Source: Pseudomonas sp. ADAK13
GTDB lineage: Bacteria > Pseudomonadota > Gammaproteobacteria > Pseudomonadales > Pseudomonadaceae
Assembly (NCBI RefSeq): GCF_012935715.1
Contig: NZ_CP052860.1
Span: forward strand, 3,472,001-3,536,000
Length of the DNA stretch: 64,000 nt
Reading direction: 5' to 3'
The position numbers were made by a program, and so were the translations under genes. Below the pieces are notes generated by a model. That model searched no databases, had not been told where the DNA came from, and saw only the letters and a program-made list of their open reading frames with translations. The stretch's first letter is position 1. The number at the start of each line of letters is the position of its first letter. Below are positions 27,900-38,582 of the stretch, piece after piece.

Positions 27900-28094
27900 A
27901 TGTTTATACCGATACTGGCGTTGCCGTTTCAACTGATGGGGGCGGTATTTGGAATGGGGCAGGGATTTGGCCAGTTCAATGGCAATCGCCAGCCCGACAT
28001 CCACATCAATATCAGTAACGAAAACAGCAACGCCAATGCCAACAGCAACAGCAATACCAATGTGAGCAGTTTGCCTCGCAAGATCTGGTACTAA
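27900..28094 (+). CDS. Small protein with hydrophobic N terminus and Asn/Ser-rich tail
   Basis: 64 aa from ATG 27900, GGAG 5 nt before. N-terminal MFIPILALPFQLMGAVFGMG is hydrophobic; then comes an Asn-rich low-complexity tract (NISNENSNANANSNSNTN, about 37-54). Function unknown. It resembles the preceding small gene at its start and is followed by a strong terminator, so the two may form one transcript. Confidence 0.6.
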   Translation: MFIPILALPFQLMGAVFGMGQGFGQFNGNRQPDIHINISNENSNANANSNSNTNVSSLPRKIWY

Positions 28095-28128
28095 AAAAAA
28101 ACGCCCTGAATGGTTCAGGGCGTTTTTT
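28093..28128. terminator. Bidirectional terminator
   Basis: A-run, then stem ACGCCCTGAA/TTCAGGGCGT around TGG, then TTTTTT. Serves the small plus-strand gene and the DUF4197 minus-strand gene. Confidence 0.92.
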
Positions 28129-28143
28129 GTTGCGGGGTACGGT

Positions 28144-28833
28144 CTACAAGGCCCCGAAGACCTTCTTGGCCAAGCTGGTGGCCGCCGCCGCCGGGTTCTT
28201 GCGAATGGTTTCTTCCTGCTGGGCGATCATCTTGAACAACCCGTCCAGTGCCTGCTCGGTCACGTAGCTTTCGACATTGGCGCTCTTGGCATCAATGGCG
28301 CCAAAGCTGGCGGCCTTGCCCGCGAGCGCATTGTACTGCTGGGCCACGCCGACCTTGTCGGTAGCGGCCTTGACGATCGGCAGGAACTTGGCCCGGATTT
28401 CGTCACGGCTGCTTTTGTTCAGGTACTGGGTGGCCGAGTCCTGGCCGCCGGTGAGGATGCCCTTGGCGTCGGTCACGCTCATGTTCTTCACCGCATTGAC
28501 CAGGATCGGCTGGGCCTGGGTCACGGCAGACTCGGCCGCCTTGTTCATGCTGGCTTCAAGCTGGTTGACCTGGTCACCCATGCCGAACATTTTCAGCTTG
28601 TCGGCGACTTTTCCCAATTTGCCCGGCAGGCCGATCTTCACTTCGGGGTTGTTGCTGAACCCACCGGGCACCCCCAGTTGTTTGACGGCAATCTGCGCGC
28701 CTTGGGTCAGTGCGTCCTTTAGGCCGCCGGTGGCGTCGCCCTGGGACAGGCTGCCAAGGGACAAGGCCATGGCGTTGGCGCCGAGCAGCAGGCCGGCACA
28801 CAGGGCAGTGAGGCGAAGGGAGTTACGGAGCAT
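28144..28833 (-). CDS. DUF4197 domain exported protein
   Basis: 229 aa with a Sec signal peptide (about 1-23, ending AMA). The mature all-alpha DUF4197 domain includes LPGKLGKVADKLKMFGMGDQ and the C-terminal block QALDGLFKMIAQQEETIRKNP. Function of the family is unknown; periplasmic. It lies 28 nt after the YbaY-like gene on the same strand. Confidence 0.87.
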   Translation of the reverse strand: MLRNSLRLTALCAGLLLGANAMALSLGSLSQGDATGGLKDALTQGAQIAVKQLGVPGGFSNNPEVKIGLPGKLGKVADKLKMFGMGDQVNQLEASMNKAAESAVTQAQPILVNAVKNMSVTDAKGILTGGQDSATQYLNKSSRDEIRAKFLPIVKAATDKVGVAQQYNALAGKAASFGAIDAKSANVESYVTEQALDGLFKMIAQQEETIRKNPAAAATSLAKKVFGAL

Positions 28834-28861
28834 GGGCGCTTCCTTATGTTCGATTTTTTAA

Positions 28862-29263
28862 TCAGTGTGCAACCGCATCGACCCGCAGGCGCAGCGGTTG
28901 TGGATCCTGGCCGTTCAACTGCACAGCGTGCCGTTCGGTGGTAATAAACAGTAGCTTGCCATCCAGTTCGATGCGAGCGCTCACCGAGTAACTGTGGCCG
29001 GGTTTGACCTGGGCCGGGTCATAGCTCAAATGAAACGGCAGCGGCACCTGGCCTTTCACCGGGCCTTTCTGCTCGGCCAGGGTCACGGCCGGTGCGTCCA
29101 TCAAGGACACGTCTTGCAGGGTCACGCTCAAGGTGGCGGCGGGCGGCAGGGCGATGCGTTGCAGGTAGAACACTTCGCCATCGAGGCTGGCTTTGGGCGC
29201 GGGGCTCATGGTCTGGCAGGCTCCCAGCAGGGCGGTCAGGCCCAGGAGGATGATTTTTTTCAT
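28862..29263 (-). CDS. YbaY-family lipoprotein
   Basis: 133 aa from ATG 29263 (AAGGAG 7 nt before). Lipobox LLGAC near residue 15. The mature part is a beta-sandwich of the YbaY type: V-F-Y-L-Q-R-I-A-L-P-P, then TLSVTLQDVS and PFHLSYDPAQV. The family is thought to assist outer-membrane or lipoprotein assembly, but function is unsettled. Probably co-transcribed with the DUF4197 gene and downstream of plsB. Confidence 0.85.
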   Translation of the reverse strand: MKKIILLGLTALLGACQTMSPAPKASLDGEVFYLQRIALPPAATLSVTLQDVSLMDAPAVTLAEQKGPVKGQVPLPFHLSYDPAQVKPGHSYSVSARIELDGKLLFITTERHAVQLNGQDPQPLRLRVDAVAH

Positions 29264-29314
29264 GGTGCAGCTCCTTGTCAACGGCGCCAGAAACACCCTG
29301 GCGCCTTGGTCACT

Positions 29315-31819
29315 CTAGTGTGTTTCTTCCGGGGCGACGGGCTTGTCTGCCGCCTCTTCACTGCGATGCAGGGCCACCTGGCGAATCGACAGGCGAATCT
29401 CCGCCGGCAACACGCGCTTGGCCGCGCCTTCGGCCAACTCACCCAGCAGGGGGTGATAGCTCAGCTTGCCGGCCTCGTCGCGGCGCAGCACATCTTGCTC
29501 CAGCAGGGTCTGGATAAAATGTCGGAAAAGGCTCTTGTCGAAGAACTCCGGCGCATTCAGGCCGTGCAGGATCGACAGGCGCTGGGCCATGACGGTGCAC
29601 AGGTCTTCCAGCTCTTCGGCGCTGATGCTGTTCTGGCCGCTGTTGAGCAGCAGCGAGATCGCCATGTAGAAGCGTTGCAGGGTCTGGGCGATGCTCTTGG
29701 ACAGCAGCGTCAACAGCACAAAGTGCCGTGAGCTCGGGGCCGGGCGCAGGTACACCTCGTTTTCAAATCGCAGCAGACCTTGTTCGACGAAGGCTTCCAG
29801 CCACTGGTCGACCACCGCGTCCAGCTCGTCCAGGGACCAGCGGATAAACAGCTCCGATTGCAGGTACGGGTAGAGCGCGCGGGTGTAGCGCAGGATCTGT
29901 TCGCGGCTCATCCGCGAGCTGCTCTGGAAGAAACTCGCCAGCAGCGCCGGCAGGGCAAAGATGTGCAGCACGTTGTTGCGGTAGTAGGTCATCAGGACGG
30001 CGTTCTGCTCGTCCAGATAAAGGATTTTGCCCAGCGCGTCACTCTGTTCCGACAGCAGGTCCATGTCCTTGACGTGCTTGATCAGCGCCAGGCCGTCACC
30101 TTCGGGCAAGGTGGTGTGGGGCGAGTAGGGCACCTTGCGCAGCAAGGCCAGGTACAGATCAAGCTGGCGCGCCATCGCTTGCTCGTCCAAAGCCAGGCGC
30201 GTGGTGGACAGCAGCGCCAGGGCCACCAGGTTCACCGGGTTGATCGCTGCGGCTTCGTTCAGGTGTTGCGCCACGCGCTCGCCGAGGCGGTTGGTGGTTT
30301 CGTTGAGCCAGGCCGGTTTGTAGTTCGGGCCCAGTTCCTGGGAACGCCAGTCCGGTTGCTCGCTGTCGAGGAATTCAGCCAGCTTGATCGGTTCGCCGAA
30401 GTTCACCGCCACCTGGCCAAAGCGCTGCTTGAGGGCGCCGACCACTTTGAAAATATCGAAAATCGACTCCTTCTTCTTGCTCGCGCCGCGCAGTTCGCCG
30501 AGGTAAGTGCGGCCTTCCAGCACGCGCTCATAGCCGATGTACACAGGCACAAACACGATGGGCATGCGCGAGGAGCGCAGGAAGCTGCGCAGGGTGATCG
30601 CCAGCATCCCGGTCTTCGGTTGCAGCATGCGCCCGGTGCGCGAACGGCCGCCTTCGACGAAGTACTCCACCGGGAAACCCTTGGTGAACAGGGTGTGCAG
30701 GTATTCGTTGAACACCGAGGTGTACAGCGGGTTGCCCTTGAAGGTGCGGCGCATGAAAAATGCCCCGCCACGGCGCAGCAGGCTGCCGATCACCGGCATG
30801 TTCAGGTTGATCCCGGCGGCGATGTGCGGCGGGGTCAGGCCGTTCTTGAACAGCAGGTAGGACAGCAGCAGGTAGTCGATGTGGCTGCGATGGCACGGCA
30901 CATAGATCACTTCGTAACCCTGGGCGACCTTTTGCACACCTTCGATGTTGTTGACCTTGATGCCGTCGTAAATCTTGTTCCAGAACCAGCTCAGCACCAC
31001 TTCCAGGAAGCGGATGGCGGTGTAGGTGTAGTCCGAGGCGATCTCGTTGCCATAGCGCAGGGCCTGGGCCTTGGCTTTTTCGGGGGTGATTTTCTCGCGT
31101 TCGGCTTCATCGAGAATCGCCTGGCGCACCAGCGGCATGTTGACCAGGCCTTTCACCAGGTTGCGCCGGTGGGACAGATCGGGGCCGATCACTGCGGTTT
31201 TCAGGTTGCGAAAGTGCACCCGCAGGATACGTTGGGCCATGCGCACGGTGCGTTCGTGGCCTTTATTGTGCTCGATCAATTCACGCAGGTTGATGGGCGC
31301 GGAGAATTGCACCCGGGTCTTGCGGCCCAGGATCAGGATGCTCAGCAGCCGGCGCAGGCGGCCGGTCACGGCCCAGCTGTCGGCGAACAACAGTTTCCAC
31401 GGGCTGGATTCGCTGTCGGGCGACTGGCCCCAGAACACGCTGACTGGAATGATCTGTGCATTCTCTTCGGCGTGTTCGGTGAGTACGTCCACCAGGCGGG
31501 TCAGGGTGGGCGGTGCGCCACGCTTGTCCTGGCGGCCGAGCCAGTCTGGGTCGGGCGTCAGGTAGAAGAAGGCCGCAGGCTCCATCAACGGGCCAACCGA
31601 TACTGGCAGCACCGGGCGCGGCAGGCCGGCCTTGGTACATTCGGTATCAACCACTGCCAATTCGGTGAGGGATGGGGATTGCAGGACGTAAAACACCGGA
31701 CGACTGCGGTCGAGGTTCAGGGTAAGGGACGACTGGTTGATCGTCTCTGAGCGGACCCAGAGGTACAACAGCCGGCGCAAGGTGCCAAATACCAGACGGC
31801 GAAACGGAGAGCGGGTCAT
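29315..31819 (-). CDS. plsB: Glycerol-3-phosphate acyltransferase
   Basis: Puts the first acyl chain on sn-glycerol-3-phosphate in phospholipid synthesis; inner membrane. 834 aa, the long proteobacterial PlsB. Acyltransferase block I HRSHID has catalytic H310 and D315. Block III is [13 protein letters not shown] and block [14 protein letters not shown]. Start ATG 31819 gives the usual N-terminal extension. Divergent from the cold-shock gene. Confidence 0.95.
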   Translation of the reverse strand: MTRSPFRRLVFGTLRRLLYLWVRSETINQSSLTLNLDRSRPVFYVLQSPSLTELAVVDTECTKAGLPRPVLPVSVGPLMEPAAFFYLTPDPDWLGRQDKRGAPPTLTRLVDVLTEHAEENAQIIPVSVFWGQSPDSESSPWKLLFADSWAVTGRLRRLLSILILGRKTRVQFSAPINLRELIEHNKGHERTVRMAQRILRVHFRNLKTAVIGPDLSHRRNLVKGLVNMPLVRQAILDEAEREKITPEKAKAQALRYGNEIASDYTYTAIRFLEVVLSWFWNKIYDGIKVNNIEGVQKVAQGYEVIYVPCHRSHIDYLLLSYLLFKNGLTPPHIAAGINLNMPVIGSLLRRGGAFFMRRTFKGNPLYTSVFNEYLHTLFTKGFPVEYFVEGGRSRTGRMLQPKTGMLAITLRSFLRSSRMPIVFVPVYIGYERVLEGRTYLGELRGASKKKESIFDIFKVVGALKQRFGQVAVNFGEPIKLAEFLDSEQPDWRSQELGPNYKPAWLNETTNRLGERVAQHLNEAAAINPVNLVALALLSTTRLALDEQAMARQLDLYLALLRKVPYSPHTTLPEGDGLALIKHVKDMDLLSEQSDALGKILYLDEQNAVLMTYYRNNVLHIFALPALLASFFQSSSRMSREQILRYTRALYPYLQSELFIRWSLDELDAVVDQWLEAFVEQGLLRFENEVYLRPAPSSRHFVLLTLLSKSIAQTLQRFYMAISLLLNSGQNSISAEELEDLCTVMAQRLSILHGLNAPEFFDKSLFRHFIQTLLEQDVLRRDEAGKLSYHPLLGELAEGAAKRVLPAEIRLSIRQVALHRSEEAADKPVAPEETH

Positions 31820-31919
31820 ACGGCTTCTGCTTTGAGTGGGAAAAACCGAGCAGATGCTCGGGCCGCTAGTGTGCCGTATTCACCGAAAATCGGCAAAAAA
31901 GCGGCGAAGTAATCTTGAG

Positions 31920-31947
31920 TTGAAGCTTTTTGAGCCTGTCTTATACT
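31920..31947 (+). promoter_or_regulatory. Candidate sigma-70 promoter of the cold-shock gene
   Basis: TTGAAG (31920-31925), 16-bp spacer, TATACT (31942-31947). The start codon follows about 65 nt later, leaving a leader of roughly 58 nt. Confidence 0.6.
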
Positions 31948-32012
31948 CGGCAGTTCAACTGCGACGACTCAACAATAAACGTACTTATAAAAAGCATGTG
32001 GGAGCAAAACAG

Positions 32013-32222
32013 ATGGCAACGCGCGAAACCGGCAATGTGAAGTGGTTCAATGACGCCAAGGGCTACGGCTTTATCCAGCGGGAAGATGGCAAGGACGTGT
32101 TTGTGCACTACCGCGCCATTCGCGGTGAAGGGCATCGTTCATTGGCTGAAGGCCAGCAGGTGGAATACGCCGTGGTGACAGGCGAGAAGGGCTTGCAGGC
32201 TGAGGATGTGGTTGGGCTGTAA
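32013..32222 (+). CDS. Cold-shock domain protein
   Basis: 69 aa single-stranded nucleic-acid-binding protein. RNP1 is KGYGFI and RNP2 VFVHY, preceded by NVKWFNDA. Sequence and length are those of CspA/CapB proteins, with [11 protein letters not shown] in place of the commoner SAI loop. ATG 32013 follows GGGAG at about 32000. It may be an RNA chaperone active in cold or in stationary phase. Confidence 0.93.
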   Translation: MATRETGNVKWFNDAKGYGFIQREDGKDVFVHYRAIRGEGHRSLAEGQQVEYAVVTGEKGLQAEDVVGL

Positions 32223-32265
32223 CTCGGCAGGCACAACACACCTTTAAATGTGGGAACCCGGTCGA

Positions 32266-32357
32266 ATGTGGGAGCCGGGCTTGCCCGCGATAGCATCGCC
32301 GCGGTTTGGCTGAATGACCGAGGTGGGCCCATCGCAGGCAAGCCAGCTCCCACATTT
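32266..32357. repeat. REP doublet with a truncated third copy
   Basis: ATGTGGGAGCCGGGCTTGCCCGCGA and the inverted AGCTGGCTTGCC unit ending at the CCCACATTT near 32357. A truncated unit, AATGTGGGAACCCGG, lies just before at 32247. The two halves belong to different REP subfamilies. Confidence 0.85.
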
Positions 32358-32394
32358 GATTGGGTTTGCACAGTGAGGCCTTGTCAGCCTGGCT

Positions 32395-32772
32395 TTATGC
32401 CGTTTTCCAGGTGATCTGCTCTTCACCGTCTTCGCTGATACGAATCCAGGTATCCGCGCTTTCTTCACCTTCTTCCTCAACCCAGCTACCGGGCGCGCAA
32501 CGCACTTCGACGTTCAGCGCGGCAAAGGCCGCCCGGGCGCAGGCGATGTCGTCTTCCCACGGGGTCTGGTCGCTTTCCAGGTACAGGCTGTTCCATTTGC
32601 CTACGGCTTTCGGCAACCAGGTGACCGGCACGCTGCCGGCGGTGCACTTGTAGGTCTGGCCGCGCTGGACCCAGTCGGTGCACGGGCCCAGGGCGGCGCC
32701 CAGCCAGGCGGCGATGGCCTTGTGGTCGACGTCGGCGTCCTTGAGGTAAATCTCGATATCAGGTTGGCGCAT
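32395..32772 (-). CDS. Conserved hypothetical protein
   Basis: 125 aa, acidic, soluble, rich in Trp and Glu (KWNSLYLESDQTPWEDDIACARAAF). No signal peptide or recognised motif; pattern suggests a small alpha/beta fold. It lies 78 nt after the rlmA stop on the same strand and may be read with it. Confidence 0.72.
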   Translation of the reverse strand: MRQPDIEIYLKDADVDHKAIAAWLGAALGPCTDWVQRGQTYKCTAGSVPVTWLPKAVGKWNSLYLESDQTPWEDDIACARAAFAALNVEVRCAPGSWVEEEGEESADTWIRISEDGEEQITWKTA

Positions 32773-32850
32773 GGATGTTCCTCATTGCGGGATTTTGAAA
32801 ATCCATTCGCGGATTCGGCGCAGGCCCCAAGAGGCCCACAAAATAATGGG

Positions 32851-33660
32851 TTATTGAAGCACGAAATAGTCGTAGCGCATCGACACAGTGACCAGCAGCG
32901 GTTCGGCGGCTTCGATCACCTGGGCCCGGCGCTCGGCACTGGCGCGCCAGCCGTGAGGCGTCATGGCCAGCAGGTTGGCGCGATCCTTGGGGTCGTCCAG
33001 GCTGAGCGTGAACTCCAGGGTTTCGCTGTGTTGCAGGCTCATGCCGTCCGGTACCAGTGCCAGGTGTTTGTCGTCGGTGTACTCGCGCACTTCGTCGTAC
33101 AGGCGCTCGCGCAGTTCCATCAGATGGCCGCTGGTGGGACCAACCTTCATCAAGCCGCCGCCCGGGCTGAGCAGGCGCTTGGCCTCCAGCCAATCCAGCG
33201 GGCTGAAGACGCTGGCGAGGAACTGGCAGCTGGCATCGGCCAATGGCACCCGGGCCATGCTGGCGATCAGCCAGGTCACGGTGGGGTTGCGCTTGCAGGC
33301 GCGCTTGACCGCTTCCTTGGAAATATCCAGCGCATAACCATCGGCGCGCAGCAGGGTATCGGCGATTTGCGCGGTGTAGTAACCCTCGCCACAACCGATG
33401 TCCAGCCAGCGCTGGGGTTTGCGCTCAGCGGCCAGTTCGGCCAGGCGCCTGGCCACCGGGGCGTAATGCCCGGCGTTGAGGAAGTCGCGGCGCGCTTCAA
33501 CCATCGCCAGGTTATCGCCCGGGTCGCGGCTGTTCTTGTGCTGCACCGGCAACAGGTTCAGGTAACCCTGGCGCGCGCGGTCGAAACGATGCCCGACCGG
33601 GCAGGCCACGCCGTTGTCCACGTCGTGGAGCGGTGCACTGCAAATGGGGCAAGCAAGCAT
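32851..33660 (-). CDS. rlmA: 23S rRNA (guanine-N1)-methyltransferase, RlmA type
   Basis: 269 aa from ATG 33660, which overlaps the dapE stop (TGATG). An N-terminal zinc finger, CPICSAPL...C-P-V-G-H, is followed by the RlmA start block FDRARQGYLNLL. The SAM-binding motif is RWLDIGCGEGYYT. This is the G745 N1-methyltransferase family in gammaproteobacteria. A longer ORF upstream overlaps dapE and is not used. Confidence 0.9.
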   Translation of the reverse strand: MLACPICSAPLHDVDNGVACPVGHRFDRARQGYLNLLPVQHKNSRDPGDNLAMVEARRDFLNAGHYAPVARRLAELAAERKPQRWLDIGCGEGYYTAQIADTLLRADGYALDISKEAVKRACKRNPTVTWLIASMARVPLADASCQFLASVFSPLDWLEAKRLLSPGGGLMKVGPTSGHLMELRERLYDEVREYTDDKHLALVPDGMSLQHSETLEFTLSLDDPKDRANLLAMTPHGWRASAERRAQVIEAAEPLLVTVSMRYDYFVLQ

Positions 33661-34811
33661 CAGGCGAGCAACTTGATCAGGGTCTGGTAGTAGATTTCGG
33701 TCAACACATCGAGGTCGCTGGCGAGGATGCGCTCGTTGACCTGATGGATCGTCGCGTTGACCGGGCCCAGCTCTACAACCTGAGTGCCGAGGGTCGCAAT
33801 GAAGCGCCCGTCGGAGGTGCCGCCGCTGGTGGACGCCTTGGTCTCGCGGCCGGTGACAGCCTTGATGCTGGCGGAAACGGCATCCAGCAACGCGCCCGGT
33901 TCGGTGAGGAACGGCAGGCCCGACAGCGCCCACTCCACATGCCAGTCCAGGCCATGCTTGTCGAGAATCGCCGCAACCCGCTGTTGCAGGCCTTCAACGG
34001 TGGACTCGGTGGAGAAACGGAAGTTGAACACCGCCGTCAGGTCGCCCGGAATCACGTTGGTGGCGCCGGTGCCGGAGTTAAGGTTGGAGATCTGGAAGCT
34101 GGTGGGCGGGAAGAAGGTGTTGCCATCGTCCCAGTGCTCGGCGGCCAGTTCGGCCAGGGCCGGGGCGGCCAGGTGGATCGGGTTCTTTGCCAGGTGCGGG
34201 TAGGCCACGTGGCCTTGCACGCCGCGCACGGTCAGGGTGGCGCCGAGGGAACCGCGACGGCCGTTCTTGACCACATCGCCCACCAGGGTGGTGCTCGACG
34301 GTTCGCCGACGATGCACCAGTCCAGGCGCTCCTTGCGGGCCGCCAGGCGTTCGATCACGGCTTTGGTACCGTGGTGCGCCGGACCTTCTTCATCGCTGGT
34401 GATCAGGAAAGCCACCGAGCCCTTGTGGTCCGGGTAGTCGGTGACGAAGCGCTCGGAGGCGACCAGCATCGCCGCCAGGCTGCCTTTCATGTCTGCTGCG
34501 CCACGGCCGCAGAGCATGCCGTTTTCGTCGATCAACGCGTCGAACGGGTCGTTCTGCCAGGCCTTGACCGGGCCGGTCGGCACCACGTCGGTGTGGCCGG
34601 CGAAGCACAATACCGGGCCTTCGTGTTTGCCGTGGGTGGCCCAGAAGTTATCCACATCCTCGATGCGCATCGGCTCAAGCGCAAAACCGGCGTCGCCCAG
34701 GCGCTGCATCATCAGCTTCTGGCAATCGGCGTCGACCGGCGTCACCGACGGGCGACGGATCAGGTCGATAGCGAGTTGGAGGGTCGGCGAAAGGTCGGCG
34801 TGGGCCGTCAT
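33660..34811 (-). CDS. dapE: Succinyl-diaminopimelate desuccinylase
   Basis: Hydrolyses N-succinyl-L,L-DAP to L,L-DAP, in lysine and peptidoglycan synthesis. 383 aa M20 zinc peptidase: [21 protein letters not shown] and catalytic Glu in [11 protein letters not shown]; dimerisation domain after about 180. Start ATG 34811 begins [10 protein letters not shown]; nine residues further upstream are unlikely. Coupled to rlmA downstream. Confidence 0.95.
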   Translation of the reverse strand: MTAHADLSPTLQLAIDLIRRPSVTPVDADCQKLMMQRLGDAGFALEPMRIEDVDNFWATHGKHEGPVLCFAGHTDVVPTGPVKAWQNDPFDALIDENGMLCGRGAADMKGSLAAMLVASERFVTDYPDHKGSVAFLITSDEEGPAHHGTKAVIERLAARKERLDWCIVGEPSSTTLVGDVVKNGRRGSLGATLTVRGVQGHVAYPHLAKNPIHLAAPALAELAAEHWDDGNTFFPPTSFQISNLNSGTGATNVIPGDLTAVFNFRFSTESTVEGLQQRVAAILDKHGLDWHVEWALSGLPFLTEPGALLDAVSASIKAVTGRETKASTSGGTSDGRFIATLGTQVVELGPVNATIHQVNERILASDLDVLTEIYYQTLIKLLA

Positions 34812-34856
34812 GTAAAAACTCCAGTGCAGGGCGCGCAAAATGGCCGTTATCTTATA

Positions 34857-34884
34857 GCAAAACGGCGGCCAGAGGCCGCCGTTT
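34857..34884 (-). terminator. Terminator of the NdvB-like gene
   Basis: On the minus strand: stem AACGGCGGCC/GGCCGCCGTT around TCT, then TTTTGCT. It ends transcription just before dapE. Confidence 0.8.
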
Positions 34885-34902
34885 AGTGCATTGCGCGAGA
34901 TT

Positions 34903-37497
34903 TTACGCCGTCGGGGCGGGCGCCGGCGCAGGTGCTGCCGGTTTCGGCAGCGACGACAGGAACGCCATGATCAGCGCCGCTACATACGGCAGCGACTGCA
35001 CCAGCAACATCACCACCCAGAAGCGCATGTCATTGCTCGGCAGGCCCTGCACCAGGTAAATCCCCAGTGCGGCGCCCCACAACAGCAGCATGATGAACAT
35101 CTCTTCCCGGGCTTCGGAAATCGCGACCCAGAAGCCGTGGTTATCAGCGTTCTTCGGTGTACGAAAGAACGGAATGCTGGTGGTGAAGAAGCCGTACAGC
35201 ACCGCCTTTGCGATGGTATGGGACAACGCCAACCCGGCCAGCGCCGCGCAGAACGCATCCTTGAGGTTCACACCCACCGCACGACGGTAGAGGAAGATGA
35301 TCTTGCCCACCTTGAACACGAACAACGCCAGGGGCGGGATCGCGAAAATCAGCAGCGGCGGGTCAACCCGCGTCGGCACGATAATCATCGCCGCGGACCA
35401 CAACAGGGCGCCCACGGTGAAGAAGATGTTCATGCCGTCGGCCACCCACGGCAACCAACCCGCGAGGAAGTGGTAGCGCTGGCCACGGGTCAGCTCGGTG
35501 TCCTTGCCGCGCAACAGGCTTGCGGTGTGACGCTTGATGATCTGAATCGCCCCATAGGCCCAGCGGAAACGCTGTTTCTTGAAGTCGATAAAGGTATCGG
35601 GCATCAGGCCCTTGCCGTAGCTGTCGTGGTAGTACGCCGCCGACAGGCCTTTTTCGAAGACCCGCAGGCCCAGTTCGGCGTCTTCGCAGATGCACCAGTC
35701 GGCCCAGCCCAGTTCTTCCAGGACCGAGCGACGGGTCATGGTCATGGTGCCGTGCTGGATGATCGCGTCACGGTCGTTGCGGGTGACCATGCCGATATGG
35801 AAGAAGCCTTTGTATTCCGCGTAGCAGAGCTTCTTGAAGGTGCTTTCGTTCTGGTCGCGATAATCCTGTGGCGACTGCACCACGGCAATTTTCGGGTCGG
35901 CGAAGTGCGGCACCATGTGCTTGAGCCAGTTCGGCGACACGCAGTAATCGGAGTCGATCACGGCGATGACTTCGGCATCCTTGGCGGTATGCGGGATCAG
36001 GTAGTTCAGCGCGCCGCCCTTGAAACCGGCCAGGGGCGAGACGTGGAAGAACTTGAAGCGCGGGCCCAGGGTTTCGCAGTAGTCGCGCACGGGCTCCCAC
36101 ACGGCCGGGTCCTTGGTGTTGTTGTCGATGATCAGGACTTCGTAGTCCGGATAGTCGAGGGCCGCCAGGGCGTCGAGGGTCTGTTTGACCATCTCCGGCG
36201 GCTCGTTGTAGCACGGCACATGGATCGAGACTTTCGGGCGGTAGTCCGAATCCCCTTCAACCGGCAGGAATTCGCGCCGGCGTTTGTGGGTCCAGACCGC
36301 TTCGGCCAGTTCGTGGGCCTCGGTCAGCAACACGATAAACACGCCCAGGGCGCCGAGGGCCAGCAGAATGCCGACCGTCACGCTGAACCAGGTGCTGTAT
36401 TGCTGGCTGTAGTCGTAACCAATCCACACCAGCACCGAACCGCACAGGAACGCGATGAAGGTCAGGAAGGTCCGGCCACGCTGGCGCAGGGCCGAGCCGT
36501 CGATCATCAGCAAGGTCAGGGACAGCAGTGCCAGCACCACCGAGCCGATGGCCAGCACCCGCCATTGCGGAATCGCCACCACCGGCCCTTCAAAGTTGAA
36601 TTTCTGCTGGCGTGCGGCGTTGAACACGCCCCAGTAGGCGCCGGCCGAACCTTCATCGCTGACCTTCCACGGCTGATCGAAGGCCTCGATCACGAAGTAG
36701 TTGTAGCCCTGGCGATTGAGCTTGTTCACCAGTGTGCGCAGGTAAATCGCCTGGTCGGCCGGGGACGTTTCATTGCCACCGCGCATGCGACCGTTACTCG
36801 GCCAGCCAACCTCCGACAGCAGCAGCGGCTTTTTCGGGAACAGTTTCTTCAGGTCCCGGGCGCGGTCGAGTACGTACTGGCCGGCCTTGTCCATCGGAAT
36901 GAATTCCCAGAACGGCAGGATGTGCGCGGCGATCAGGTCGACGTGCTTGGCCAGTTGCGGGTTCTTTTCCCAGATGTGCCATTGCTCCGAAGTCGTCACC
37001 GGCACTTTCACGGCAGCGCGCACCCGGTCCAGCAGCACGATCAGGGCTTCCGGGGTGATTTCCTCACGGAACAGCGCTTCGTTACCCACCACTACCCGCA
37101 CGACGCTGCGGGAGCTGTTGGCGATTTCGATGGCACGCTGGATCTCGCGCTCGTTGCGCTCCAGGTCCGGGCTGATCCAGATCCCCAGCGTCACCCGCAG
37201 GCCGAACTCTTCCGCCAGCTTGGGGATATCCCCCAGGGTGCCGTCGACCGAGTAGGTGCGGATGTTGTCCGTCAGCTTGCTCATGATCGCAAGGTCCTGA
37301 CGCATTTGATCGTCAGTCGGATACTGGTCTTTCTGCGGGAACTGGCCTTGTTGGAACGGCGAGTAGGAAAAACCGGAGATCTGTTCAGGCCAGTTAGGGG
37401 CAGTGACCGGGCGGTTGATCAGCGCCCAGAAGCCGGTGAACAGCGCGGCAATTGCCAGCACCACCACCAGGTTGAGTCCAAATTTACGCGATGACAT
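34903..37497 (-). CDS. ndvB: NdvB-like membrane beta-glucan synthase (GH17-GT2 fusion)
   Basis: 864 aa from ATG 37497. Order: membrane helix (about 8-28), a GH17-like glucanase/transglycosylase domain (about 45-300, with GNEALFREE and [11 protein letters not shown]), several helices, a GT2 synthase domain with the DSD motif at 515-517, [10 protein letters not shown] and the QxxRW-type KQRFRWAYG, then C-terminal helices and a Pro/Ala tail. P. aeruginosa NdvB with this layout makes cyclic beta-1,3 glucans linked to biofilm antibiotic tolerance. The GH17 part may cyclise or branch the chain. Symbol is by family and neighbouring dapE. Confidence 0.88.
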   Translation of the reverse strand: MSSRKFGLNLVVVLAIAALFTGFWALINRPVTAPNWPEQISGFSYSPFQQGQFPQKDQYPTDDQMRQDLAIMSKLTDNIRTYSVDGTLGDIPKLAEEFGLRVTLGIWISPDLERNEREIQRAIEIANSSRSVVRVVVGNEALFREEITPEALIVLLDRVRAAVKVPVTTSEQWHIWEKNPQLAKHVDLIAAHILPFWEFIPMDKAGQYVLDRARDLKKLFPKKPLLLSEVGWPSNGRMRGGNETSPADQAIYLRTLVNKLNRQGYNYFVIEAFDQPWKVSDEGSAGAYWGVFNAARQQKFNFEGPVVAIPQWRVLAIGSVVLALLSLTLLMIDGSALRQRGRTFLTFIAFLCGSVLVWIGYDYSQQYSTWFSVTVGILLALGALGVFIVLLTEAHELAEAVWTHKRRREFLPVEGDSDYRPKVSIHVPCYNEPPEMVKQTLDALAALDYPDYEVLIIDNNTKDPAVWEPVRDYCETLGPRFKFFHVSPLAGFKGGALNYLIPHTAKDAEVIAVIDSDYCVSPNWLKHMVPHFADPKIAVVQSPQDYRDQNESTFKKLCYAEYKGFFHIGMVTRNDRDAIIQHGTMTMTRRSVLEELGWADWCICEDAELGLRVFEKGLSAAYYHDSYGKGLMPDTFIDFKKQRFRWAYGAIQIIKRHTASLLRGKDTELTRGQRYHFLAGWLPWVADGMNIFFTVGALLWSAAMIIVPTRVDPPLLIFAIPPLALFVFKVGKIIFLYRRAVGVNLKDAFCAALAGLALSHTIAKAVLYGFFTTSIPFFRTPKNADNHGFWVAISEAREEMFIMLLLWGAALGIYLVQGLPSNDMRFWVVMLLVQSLPYVAALIMAFLSSLPKPAAPAPAPAPTA

Positions 37498-37715
37498 GGC
37501 TATTTCGGGTTCCAAAAGGTGTGGAACGAAAAGAGGTGTCGGCCTGCGCCGAACGGCGCGCATCCTACACCGGCCTTTCACTGACCGTACAGCAAGCCGA
37601 GAAAAACCGGACATTGGGCAGCGAAAGTTGACCTAAGTTCTTTACTTGTAGCTGGATGCGTCGAACTTGTCGCGGCAACGCCCTATAATGCGCGCCGGTT
37701 TTTGGGGTAATGGTC

Positions 37716-38525
37716 ATGAGTACAGAAGATCCACGGTTTGCCGGCGTCGCCCGCTTGTATGGCATTGAAGGCCTGGAGCGCCTGAAGGCGGCCCATGTGG
37801 CCATCGTCGGCGTGGGCGGTGTGGGCTCGTGGGCGGCGGAAGCCATCGCCCGCTGCGGCGTGGGCGAGATTTCGCTGTTTGACCTGGACGACGTTTGCGT
37901 CAGCAACAGCAACCGCCAGTTGCACGCGCTGGACAGCACCGTGGGCAAGCCCAAGGTCGAGGTCATGGCCGAGCGCCTGAAGGGCATCAACCCCGACTGC
38001 ACCGTGCATGCGGTGGCGGATTTCGTCACCCGCGAAACCATGGCCGAGTACATCACGCCCAACATCGATTGCGTGATCGACTGCATCGACAGCGTGAACG
38101 CCAAGGCGGCGCTGATTGCCTGGTGCAAGCGGCGCAAGATCCAGATCATCACCACCGGCGGTGCGGGCGGGCAGATCGACCCGACGCTGATTCAGGTGTG
38201 TGACTTGAACCGTACGTTCAACGACCCGCTGGCGTCGAAAGTGCGCTCTACGTTGCGCCGCGACTACGGCTTCTCCCGCACCGTGACCCGCCATTACAGC
38301 GTGCCCTGCGTGTTCTCCACTGAACAGCTGCGGTATCCGAAGCCGGACGGCAGCATCTGTTTGCAGAAGAGTTTTGTCGGGGATGGCGTGAAGCTGGACT
38401 GCGCCGGCGGGTTTGGCGCGGTGATGATGGTCACCGCGACCTTCGGTATGGTGGCGGCGACCAAAGCGGTGGACAAGATTGTGGCCGGCGTGCGCCGGCC
38501 TTCGGATCGAGTGAAGGCCACATAA
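37716..38525 (+). CDS. tcdA: tRNA threonylcarbamoyladenosine dehydratase (TcdA/CsdL)
   Basis: 269 aa E1/ThiF-like enzyme that cyclises t6A37 to ct6A with ATP. N-terminal nucleotide loop: VGVGGVGSWAAEAIARCGVG, then the adenylation Asp/Arg region LDDVCVSNSNRQ. ATG 37716 is preferred over ATG 37710 because GGGG sits 9 nt before it. In E. coli csdL works with csdA-csdE; here csdE-csdA face it convergently 1.3 kb away. A TATAAT at 37684-37689 is the likely -10. Confidence 0.93.
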   Translation: MSTEDPRFAGVARLYGIEGLERLKAAHVAIVGVGGVGSWAAEAIARCGVGEISLFDLDDVCVSNSNRQLHALDSTVGKPKVEVMAERLKGINPDCTVHAVADFVTRETMAEYITPNIDCVIDCIDSVNAKAALIAWCKRRKIQIITTGGAGGQIDPTLIQVCDLNRTFNDPLASKVRSTLRRDYGFSRTVTRHYSVPCVFSTEQLRYPKPDGSICLQKSFVGDGVKLDCAGGFGAVMMVTATFGMVAATKAVDKIVAGVRRPSDRVKAT

Positions 38526-38582
38526 CTCTGTGCTCCGAGCGAAGATCAAAATGTGGGAGATTCTATGGTTGAGGGGCAACCC

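Noticed and set aside
29780..31750. 656-aa plus-strand frame opposite plsB
   Set aside because: Shadow of plsB; no ribosome site or recognisable domain.
34891..37494. 867-aa open frame on the plus strand across the whole NdvB-like gene
   Set aside because: It mirrors the codon pattern of a clear membrane synthase gene, has no ribosome site and encodes a His/Gln/Arg-rich string without domains.
37667..37689. TTGTCG as -35 paired with TATAAT upstream of tcdA
   Set aside because: Spacing is only 11 bp; the TATAAT may be real but no proper -35 was found.
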